From: Chloroflexota bacterium | Lineage (GTDB): Bacteria; Chloroflexota; Dehalococcoidia; GIF9; UBA5629 | Length of the DNA stretch: 5,674 nt | NCBI GenBank assembly: GCA_026389675.1 | Contig: JAPLHJ010000220.1 | Coordinates: 1-5,674 of the forward strand | Direction of reading: 5' to 3' | Part shown: piece after piece, positions 1 to 4,904 of the stretch | Layout of the letters: every line of letters begins with the position of its first letter | Position numbering within the stretch: the stretch's first letter is position 1 | The notes under the pieces: generated by a model | Seen by the model: only the letters and a program-made list of their open reading frames with translations | Database searches by the model: none | What the model was told of the DNA's origin: nothing | Translations under genes and position numbers: made by a program

Positions 1-1
1 C

Positions 2-778
2 GTCGGCACCTACGCCACTGTACCACCAGGGATCGAAGCAAAGGCCTGTAAGGCGCTGGGTTTAGCGCACGCCCCGGTATCCAACCAGGTTATCCAGCGG
101 GATCGTCATGCTCAGTTCATCGCCACGCTGGCCATCACCGCCAGTTCATTGGACAAGTTCGCCACGGAGATAAGGGCATTGCAGCGCACCGAGGTGCTGG
201 AAGCAGAGGAGCCTTTTTCATCAGGGCAGACCGGATCTTCAGCTATGCCGCACAAGCGCAACCCAGAGCTGTGCGAGCGCGTCTGCGGGTTAGCCAGGCT
301 GATAAGGGGCCATTCCGTCACTGCGCTCGAGAATGTGGCGCTCTGGCACGAACGCGATATCAGCCATTCGTCCAACGAACGCGTCATACTACCCGATTCC
401 TGCCTGGCGCTCGATTACATTTTGAATATCTTTACAGGAGTCATGCAAGGGCTACAGGTCTACCCCGAAAATATGAAGCGCAACCTCGAGATTACCCAGG
501 GCCTGGTCTTTTCGCAAAACGTCATGCTGGCACTGGTGGGCAAAGGCCTTAGCAGGCAGGAAGCTTATAAGCTGACCCAGCGCAACGCCATGCAAGCCTG
601 GAAAACACGTACCCCGTTCCTGAAACTGCTGAAGGCTGATAACGAGGTTATGCAACATTTGAACTCAAAGGAACTGGCATCCATCTTCGATTACCGCCAT
701 TTTGTCAAGCATGTCGATACTATCTTTGAGCGGCTTGGCCTGCTCAAGAGTAAAAATAGGACCGCAATAAAAAAATAG
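2..778 (+). CDS. purB: Adenylosuccinate lyase, C-terminal part (5' end outside window)
   Basis: Adenylosuccinate lyase is cytoplasmic and acts twice in purine synthesis: it cleaves SAICAR to AICAR plus fumarate, and adenylosuccinate to AMP plus fumarate. The frame is open from base 2, so the gene enters from the left; 258 C-terminal residues of a family usually about 430-450 long are visible. The fragment opens with VGTYA, a conserved stretch of this family. Visible residues 78-88 read GSSAMPHKRNP, the fumarate-lyase superfamily signature on the flexible catalytic loop with the catalytic serine. Further on, WHERDISHSSNER (about residues 114-126) is also typical of PurB. A TTG at 149 could be mistaken for a start, but homology clearly continues upstream of it. 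The stop lies 10 nt before purC, so the two are co-transcribed. Identification is firm; only the missing N-terminus is unknown. Confidence 0.96.
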   Translation, partial: VGTYATVPPGIEAKACKALGLAHAPVSNQVIQRDRHAQFIATLAITASSLDKFATEIRALQRTEVLEAEEPFSSGQTGSSAMPHKRNPELCERVCGLARLIRGHSVTALENVALWHERDISHSSNERVILPDSCLALDYILNIFTGVMQGLQVYPENMKRNLEITQGLVFSQNVMLALVGKGLSRQEAYKLTQRNAMQAWKTRTPFLKLLKADNEVMQHLNSKELASIFDYRHFVKHVDTIFERLGLLKSKNRTAIKK

Positions 779-781
779 GAG
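777..781 (+). promoter_or_regulatory. Shine-Dalgarno site setting the purC TTG start
   Basis: AGGAG overlaps the purB stop and sits 7 nt before the TTG at 789, an ideal spacing. The nearby ATG at 784 is only 2 nt from it and reads ATG CAT TGA, so it cannot be the purC start. This supports TTG initiation and coupling to purB translation. Confidence 0.7.
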
Positions 782-788
782 TTATGCA

Positions 789-1700
789 TTGAATACTGTA
801 CTTGATACCGCACTAAGGCTACCGCTCTTTGGCAAGGGCAAGGTCAGAGATACTTACGTCACGGGCAACCACCTGCTGATGATAGCTACGGACCGTATCT
901 CTGCTTTCGATGTAGTTTTGCCCACCGGGATACCTGATAAAGGCATCGTTTTAAACCAGCTCTCTGTTTTCTGGTTCGGCAAGACTTACCACATCATGCA
1001 TAATCACCTGGTGGAATCGATGGAAAGCCACCGTGCCCTGACCAAATACACCATCGGCAAAACACCTTTGCCGGAGTGGCTGAGGGGGCGCTCGATGGTC
1101 GTGCTGAAGGCCGAGCGCATCCCGGTTGAATGCGTTGTACGCGGGTATATCTCGGGTTCGGCCTGGGCCGAGTATAAGAAATCGGGGACCATCAGCGGGC
1201 GTAAAGTTCCCTCCGGCCTGAAAGAGAGCCAGCAGCTCCCCGAGCCGCTATTCACGCCCACTACCAAGGCCGATACCGGTCATGACATACCGTTAAAGGC
1301 CAAGCAGCTTATCGACCTGGTCGGGGAAAAAGCAGCCCGTAAGCTTGAGGAAAAAAGCCTGGCTTTATACATTTTTGCGCGGGCTTACGCGATGGAACGC
1401 GGCATCATCATCGCGGATACCAAATTTGAATTCGGATATTACGACAGGGAGATAATCTTGATCGACGAGGCGCTCACTCCTGATTCCAGCCGTTTCTGGG
1501 ACGCCGGGCTTTATGAGCCGGGTCAAGCCCAGCCCAGCTATGATAAGCAACCGGTCAGGGACTGGCTGGTTAAGTCCCGCTGGGACAAAAAGGCCGCGGC
1601 GCCGGCGCTGCCTCCCGCTGTCATAGAGGCCACCGCGGAACGCTACCGGGACGCCTACTACTTTTTGACCGGGAGGAAGCTGAAAAATGTATATAGCTAA
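789..1700 (+). CDS. purC: Phosphoribosylaminoimidazole-succinocarboxamide (SAICAR) synthase
   Basis: PurC joins aspartate to CAIR using ATP to make SAICAR, the substrate of the PurB encoded just upstream, so the two genes encode consecutive steps. The protein has 303 residues, matching the longer (yeast ADE1-like, about 300 aa) form rather than the roughly 240-residue Bacillus form. Visible motifs are the N-terminal GKGKVRD nucleotide-binding loop (15-21), ATDRISAFD (33-41), SAICAR synthetase signature 1 around VECVVRGYISGSAW (113-126), LFTPTTKAD (154-162), signature 2 ADTKFEFG (209-216), and the acidic IDEALTPDSSRFW segment (225-237). The start is a TTG preceded by AGGAG at 7 nt; no in-frame ATG gives a sensible N-terminus. 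Its 3' end overlaps the purS start by 14 nt, which suggests translational coupling. No key residue appears to be missing. Confidence 0.97.
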   Translation: MNTVLDTALRLPLFGKGKVRDTYVTGNHLLMIATDRISAFDVVLPTGIPDKGIVLNQLSVFWFGKTYHIMHNHLVESMESHRALTKYTIGKTPLPEWLRGRSMVVLKAERIPVECVVRGYISGSAWAEYKKSGTISGRKVPSGLKESQQLPEPLFTPTTKADTGHDIPLKAKQLIDLVGEKAARKLEEKSLALYIFARAYAMERGIIIADTKFEFGYYDREIILIDEALTPDSSRFWDAGLYEPGQAQPSYDKQPVRDWLVKSRWDKKAAAPALPPAVIEATAERYRDAYYFLTGRKLKNVYS

Positions 1701-1952
1701 GGTCTATATAACGCTCAAGCCCACGGTAAATGACCCTCAGGGCCTGACCATCAAGGGGGCGTTGCACACCCTCGGCTTCTCTACGGTGCAAGAGGTGCGG
1801 GCCGGCAAGTATATTGAGATCTTGAGATCAAAATAGAAGAAAATGACCTGGCCAAAGCCCGTGCCGAGGTGCAGGACATGTGCAAAAAGCTGCTGGCCAA
1901 CACCGTCATCGAGAACTTCCGCTTCGAGCTTGAACCGTTAAAAGCTTCTTAA
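1687..1952 (+). pseudogene. purS: PurS subunit of FGAM synthetase, frameshifted by an 8-bp duplication
   Basis: PurS is the small subunit bridging PurL and PurQ in the three-part FGAM synthetase, which converts FGAR to FGAM. The ATG at 1687 lies inside the end of purC, 10 nt after GGAGG (1672-1676). The first frame reads MYIAKVYITLKP..NDPQGL..KGALHTLGF..VQEVRAGKYIEI, clear PurS sequence, then LRSK and a TAG at 1834-1836, giving only 49 residues. The rest of PurS (KIEENDLAKARAEVQDM, then CKKLLANTVIENFRFELEPLKAS) continues in another frame to the TAA at 1950-1952. The break coincides with a perfect tandem copy of TTGAGATC (1814-1829). Deleting one copy gives an intact 85-residue PurS, close to the usual 80-85. 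It could be a recent loss-of-function mutation, a reversible slippage allele or an assembly error. No purQ or purL follows; the next gene is on the opposite strand. Confidence 0.93.
1814..1829 (+). repeat. 8-bp perfect tandem duplication inside purS
   Basis: TTGAGATC occurs twice head to tail with no mismatch. Because 8 is not a multiple of 3, it shifts the reading frame exactly where the PurS homology breaks. Replication slippage is the simplest origin. Confidence 0.95.
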
Positions 1953-1957
1953 GCGGT
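1934..1957. terminator. Weak hairpin between convergent purS and lipoprotein gene ends
   Basis: ACCG-TTAA (1934-1941) can pair with TTAA-g-CGGT (1949-1957) around a 7-nt loop, with one bulged G. It spans both stop codons, the only spot where either transcript could end between genes. Neither strand shows a following T run, so a true intrinsic terminator is doubtful; it may act as an RNA 3'-end structure or be chance. Confidence 0.28.
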
Positions 1958-2703
1958 CAGGGCAGCGTGTATTTCACCCTCAATAGCGCGCCGTCAAGGC
2001 AAAGCTGGTCGGCTTTGCTGTCCCAGTTGGTAGATGTGAAGAACTGCGCCCGGAACTGACATCTCGACTGCGCGTTATTCATCAATTGCTGTACTATGTT
2101 GTTACCGTTGCTGTCCAGCGTAACGTCAAGCGTGAGCGAGGTATCGCCCGTCTCCGTCAATTTCAGGCTCCCTACCGGAACTGCCATCGACTCATAGGCA
2201 ATCCTGCCCGCGCTCTCTAATGACCCGTATTGATATAGATAAACCTCCAGCGCCCCCATGTTGCCCCAGTTTGCCTTGCTATAAGTCGGGGTGCCCAGCG
2301 CCGTATTACCGGTCAGATCAAGCACCGCCTCCGAGATAACTGCAGAGGGCGGAAGCGACGTCAGGTCGAAGCTGAGAAAGGCGCGGCTGGCAAAGTTTGC
2401 CGCATTGTCGCCGGCGCAAACCGCGCTGGATTTCGTATAGGTGGCAAAGCTTTTTACCAGCGACCCGCTTTCGGCCTGGACCAGGCTGAGAGCTACAACA
2501 CGTTCCCCCTGTGGTGTGACTCTAAATGAATTAGTAACGGGCTGGTTTGAAGTTGCGATTACACTACCGGGTACAACGGTAAAAGTGGCTGCAGCCGGTG
2601 GTTGTACTTTATCGGGGCCGGGCTCAGCCGGGAAAGGCCGGATATAAATACAACCCGTCATTATCACCAGCGCAACGGCCAGAGCTATGAGAAGCTGTCG
2701 CAT
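1957..2703 (-). CDS. Secreted lipoprotein with a DNRLRE/CBM96-like C-terminal beta domain
   Basis: No specific function is recognised. The 248-residue product begins MRQLLIALAVALVIMTGC: a short charged start, a hydrophobic core and a lipobox whose Cys18 would be lipidated by Lgt and exposed by signal peptidase II, anchoring it on the outer face of the membrane. A proline-rich linker (about 21-45, with PFPAEPGP) follows, then a beta-rich module (about 66-248) with AFLSFDLTSLPPSAVISEAVLDLT (split as AFLSFDLTSLPP at 108-119 and VLDLT at 127-131) and GALEVYLYQYGS (150-161). FLSFDL..P.A.I...LDLT resembles DNRLRE/CBM96-type extracellular domains (recalled, not searched). The same module ends the neighbouring lipoprotein. 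Besides Cys18 there are Cys96, Cys215 and Cys235. I chose the ATG at 2703 because GGGGGA precedes it by 6 nt and it opens directly into the signal peptide. The longer frame begins with a TTG at 2745 and has no ribosome site. Confidence 0.8.
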   Translation of the reverse strand: MRQLLIALAVALVIMTGCIYIRPFPAEPGPDKVQPPAAATFTVVPGSVIATSNQPVTNSFRVTPQGERVVALSLVQAESGSLVKSFATYTKSSAVCAGDNAANFASRAFLSFDLTSLPPSAVISEAVLDLTGNTALGTPTYSKANWGNMGALEVYLYQYGSLESAGRIAYESMAVPVGSLKLTETGDTSLTLDVTLDSNGNNIVQQLMNNAQSRCQFRAQFFTSTNWDSKADQLCLDGALLRVKYTLP

Positions 2704-2743
2704 GAAACGTCCCCCGTAAATACAGAATTCAATACCCTGATAC

Positions 2744-2778
2744 AAAAAACGGAAAAAGGCCCGTAAAGTTTATGCGGG
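2744..2778 (-). terminator. Possible intrinsic terminator after the longer lipoprotein gene
   Basis: On the minus strand CCCG-ca-TAA act TTA-CGGG (2778 down to 2760) can fold into a short hairpin with a two-base bulge. It is followed by CC, then T5 (2757-2753) and T6 (2749-2744). It lies 20 nt past the stop of the 2798-3967 gene and before the next lipoprotein gene. The stem is short, so it may be leaky and allow read-through. Confidence 0.4.
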
Positions 2779-2797
2779 TAAAATGTAGCCGCCCTGC

Positions 2798-3967
2798 CTA
2801 CTCGGGAAGAATATATCGCACCGTCAGCTTGGGATTGCCGGAACCCACATCCAAATAGTTGGCTGAGGTTTGATACATGTTAGATTGATATCCACCATTT
2901 GTATAGTCCTGGCGGCTGTAGTAATAGTATTTTTCGAACTGCATCCGCACCTGGAAGCGGTTATCGCCCGCATCGACGCGTTTCTGAACGGCAATGACAA
3001 AGTCCGGCGAGGTAAAGGGTTTATCGGGCACCATGGTCGACACTACATTGTAACTCCACCTGTACAAATACCCTGCCGGTACAATTATCATGTAGTCGCT
3101 CGGTCGCAGAGAGCTGCCGTATTGTTGATTATAGATATCAAGTGCTCCCTGCCAGGGGAAGGGCGAATTTACGACAACAGTATTGGTAAGGTCAAGGTCA
3201 ACAGTTTTAATGATCGCACCCCGCGGGACGGCGGAAAGATCAAAGCTGAGGAATCCCTGCATCTGCACCTGCAGCTCGTTTTCGCCGACCGTAACTGCAT
3301 CCAGCACCACCTTATCTTTTCGCACCGTGCCGTCCTCGGCGGCTATTGAATATAAAGCCAGCGTGTAAAGATGCAACGGGGTGACGGTTACCTTGGTGCT
3401 GGCAGTTACCACGCCTTCGTCATTTCGGCCAAAGATGGTGTAAACGGTATCTTGTAGCGGCTGTACCGTCCGGCTGCCGCTCATGGAAACGTCGCCTATA
3501 TCCGGGTCGATCCTCACGCTGCCATAGCCGGAAACGTCCCAGCTAAGATTGGTCCAGTCACCTTCCGTGATACCCGGGGGAGTCGCCGTAAAGACCCTGA
3601 CGGACATCTTCTCGGGACCGCCGGGGATAAGGACGCTTACATTGGTACCCACCTCGTCGGACCAGTTGCCGTAGTTGTCCTGCGCCCTGAACCAGATGGT
3701 ATGTGTTCCCGCGATCAGCTTATCCGTCTCAAATGAGGCGAGCTGGCTGAGGTTACCGTTGATACTGGAGCGCCAGGTATAAGCAACAATCTGTCCGGTC
3801 GATGATACGGCATGCCCGGCAAACGCTACTTTTTCGCCGACAAACACCTGTGGGGCTGAAACCGAATCGATATAAGCCAACGGGGCCAATTTGGTATTCA
3901 CTGCCGGCCGCGCGCAACCCGCAATCATGACCATACCTAATAGTATGGCTAAAGCAGCCTTCTTCAA
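2798..3967 (-). CDS. Secreted lipoprotein with PKD-like, Ig-like and DNRLRE/CBM96-like domains
   Basis: The function is unknown; the architecture suggests a surface protein for adhesion or for binding a polymer. The 389-residue product begins with KKAALAILLGMVMIAGC: Lys2-Lys3, a hydrophobic core and the lipobox IAGC with Cys18 as lipid site. Residues about 31-113 form a PKD-like beta sandwich (VFVGEKVAFAGHA, IVAYTWRSSINGNLS, AGTHTIWFRAQDNYGNWSDEV). Residues about 123-197 form a second Ig-like domain (ITEGDWTNLSWDVSGYGSV, SGSRTVQPLQDTVYTI). Residues about 200-388 carry the same module as the downstream lipoprotein (GFLSFDLSAVPRGAI, LDLT, GALDIYNQQYGSS, LTVRYILP) and a tyrosine-rich patch (347-350). 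I chose the TTG at 3967 because GGAGG lies 7 nt upstream and the signal peptide starts at once. An in-frame ATG at 4018 would add 17 polar residues, lacks a ribosome site and lies within the probable promoter. Confidence 0.82.
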   Translation of the reverse strand: MKKAALAILLGMVMIAGCARPAVNTKLAPLAYIDSVSAPQVFVGEKVAFAGHAVSSTGQIVAYTWRSSINGNLSQLASFETDKLIAGTHTIWFRAQDNYGNWSDEVGTNVSVLIPGGPEKMSVRVFTATPPGITEGDWTNLSWDVSGYGSVRIDPDIGDVSMSGSRTVQPLQDTVYTIFGRNDEGVVTASTKVTVTPLHLYTLALYSIAAEDGTVRKDKVVLDAVTVGENELQVQMQGFLSFDLSAVPRGAIIKTVDLDLTNTVVVNSPFPWQGALDIYNQQYGSSLRPSDYMIIVPAGYLYRWSYNVVSTMVPDKPFTSPDFVIAVQKRVDAGDNRFQVRMQFEKYYYYSRQDYTNGGYQSNMYQTSANYLDVGSGNPKLTVRYILPE

Positions 3968-3974
3968 ATTGACA

Positions 3975-3979
3975 CCTCC
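3975..3979 (-). promoter_or_regulatory. Shine-Dalgarno site setting the TTG start of the longer lipoprotein
   Basis: The minus strand reads GGAGGTG with GGAGG ending 7 nt before the TTG at 3967-3965. It is the strongest ribosome site in the window and decides for TTG over the in-frame ATG at 4018. Confidence 0.75.
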
Positions 3980-3999
3980 ATATACGTTATGTTTATCAC

Positions 4000-4028
4000 A
4001 ATCTAACATTGTAGTCACAGCTTGTCAA
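4000..4028 (-). promoter_or_regulatory. Sigma-70-type promoter for the lipoprotein genes
   Basis: On the minus strand TTGACA (4028-4023, perfect -35) is followed after exactly 17 nt by TAGATT (4005-4000, 4 of 6 matches to TATAAT). The -35 overlaps the sirtuin stop codon. The predicted start near 3993 leaves a leader of about 25 nt before the TTG, long enough for the GGAGG site, and would exclude the upstream ATG. The lipoproteins can therefore be expressed independently of the sirtuin. Confidence 0.55.
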
Positions 4029-4816
4029 TATGACCCCTTACTCATTTTCTTCTTCACATAATTTATCACAGCGGTCATGGTTTCGCCGGCCTTGCCCTCG
4101 ATGCGCACAGCAGCCTTAGAATCCATGGGTGTAGCGCCGATGTTGATGATCACGAGTTTGGCGCCCGCGTCGCAGGCATACACGGGTATTTGAGCGGCCG
4201 GGTACACGACCAGGGTTGAGCCGATGACGATGCACAGGTCGCTCTGCGCGGCCCGCCTGGCTGCTTCGCTCAGCACCGCTTGCGGCAGTGATTCACCGAA
4301 AAACACGGCGTCCGGCTTGAGTATGCCGCGGCAATGCTCGCATACCGGCAGTTCCTCAACGGCCAGCCTGGCCAGAATCTCGGCCATCGGCCAGCGCCGG
4401 TGGCAACCCAGGCAACGCACAAACTGCATATTGCCGTGCAGCTCAAAGACTATCCCGGGGGAATTGCCCGCCAACTGGTGCAGGTTATCGATATTCTGCG
4501 TGACTATGCAATCGAGCCTGCCCAGCTTTTCCAGCTCGGCGATGGCGTAATGGGCAGCATTGGGCTTGACGTCCTTGACCAGCCCTCCCTCGGCCAGCAT
4601 CTTCCATTGCATCTTCCTGACCTCCGGGCGGGCGATGAACCGCTGTATGGTGAAATCCTCGGGATCCATCTTGGTCCAGATGCCGTCCTTGCCGCGGAAA
4701 TCCGGTATGCCCGACTCAGTGCTGATACCGGCGCCGGTGAAAACGACTATGCGTTTGGACTCCAGGATAAGCTCCGCTACCTGTTCAGCCATGGCTTCTA
4801 AATCTGCGTTAAGCAT
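4025..4816 (-). CDS. cobB: NAD-dependent protein deacylase, sirtuin (Sir2/CobB family)
   Basis: Sirtuins remove acyl groups from lysines in cytoplasmic proteins, consuming NAD and giving nicotinamide and O-acyl-ADP-ribose; in bacteria acetyl-CoA synthetase is a classic target. The 263-residue product is full length. Visible are the NAD-binding GAGISTESGIPDFRG (28-42), TQNIDNLH (106-113) in the active site, catalytic His127 in ELHG, a zinc ribbon of Cys135/Cys138 and Cys159/Cys162, KPDAVFFGE (167-175), and the Rossmann segments VIGSTLVVYPAA (197-208) and VIINIG (222-227). The Tyr and Arg that mark desuccinylase-type sirtuins (YxxR) seem to be replaced around 70-73 (QWKM), favouring deacetylation; this rests on an alignment by eye. 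I chose the ATG at 4816, with GGAG 9 nt upstream; the in-frame TTG at 4825 touches that site. The gene has its own TATAAT promoter and no acs neighbour in view. Confidence 0.94.
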   Translation of the reverse strand: MLNADLEAMAEQVAELILESKRIVVFTGAGISTESGIPDFRGKDGIWTKMDPEDFTIQRFIARPEVRKMQWKMLAEGGLVKDVKPNAAHYAIAELEKLGRLDCIVTQNIDNLHQLAGNSPGIVFELHGNMQFVRCLGCHRRWPMAEILARLAVEELPVCEHCRGILKPDAVFFGESLPQAVLSEAARRAAQSDLCIVIGSTLVVYPAAQIPVYACDAGAKLVIINIGATPMDSKAAVRIEGKAGETMTAVINYVKKKMSKGSY

Positions 4817-4825
4817 AATCTGCAA

Positions 4826-4829
4826 CTCC
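4826..4829 (-). promoter_or_regulatory. Shine-Dalgarno site of the sirtuin gene
   Basis: GGAG on the minus strand ends 9 nt before the ATG at 4816-4814. The alternative in-frame TTG (4825-4823) directly abuts this motif, so the ATG is the better start. Confidence 0.6.
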
Positions 4830-4863
4830 GCTAATTCAGGCTATTATCCGGTTGGCTAAAGAA

Positions 4864-4892
4864 ATTATACACAGTTCAGCCCCCTCTGTTAT
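4864..4892 (-). promoter_or_regulatory. Sigma-70-type promoter of the sirtuin gene
   Basis: The minus strand carries a perfect -10 TATAAT (4869-4864) and, 17 nt upstream, ATAACA (4892-4887), which matches 4 of 6 bases of TTGACA. Transcription would start near 4857, giving a leader of about 40 nt with the GGAG site. The -35 box overlaps the putative -10 of the divergent birA. Confidence 0.6.
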
Positions 4893-4897
4893 ATTAT
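4890..4897 (+). promoter_or_regulatory. Putative -10 box of birA, possibly giving a leaderless transcript
   Basis: TATATTAT holds two overlapping -10-like hexamers, TATATT (4890) and TATTAT (4892), each 5 of 6 to consensus. The second ends 7 nt before the birA ATG, where transcription would normally begin. No convincing -35 lies 16-19 nt upstream and no Shine-Dalgarno precedes the ATG. Confidence 0.35.
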
Positions 4898-4904
4898 TAC
4901 CGTC

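Noticed and set aside
784..792. ATG CAT TGA mini-frame just before purC, a possible leader ORF or alternative start
   Set aside because: It is only 2 nt from the AGGAG site and codes for two residues out of frame with PurC; the TTG at 789 has correct spacing.
2704..2760. Possible promoter for the shorter lipoprotein (TTGTAT, 17 nt, TATTTA)
   Set aside because: Each box matches consensus at only 3 of 6 positions, no better than chance in AT-rich intergenic DNA.
2870..3349. 159-codon plus-strand open frame opposite the longer lipoprotein
   Set aside because: It is antisense to a gene with a clear signal peptide and recognisable domains; it has no ribosome site or recognisable motif.
4334..4801. 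155-codon plus-strand open frame opposite the sirtuin gene
   Set aside because: It lies wholly antisense to a full-length sirtuin with all catalytic motifs; its openness reflects codon bias of the real gene.
1957..4816. Lipoproteins plus sirtuin as a novel defence or signalling operon
   Set aside because: Sirtuin domains occur in some defence systems, but this one is a plain single-domain deacylase and a separate promoter divides it from ordinary surface lipoproteins; nothing else supports a system.
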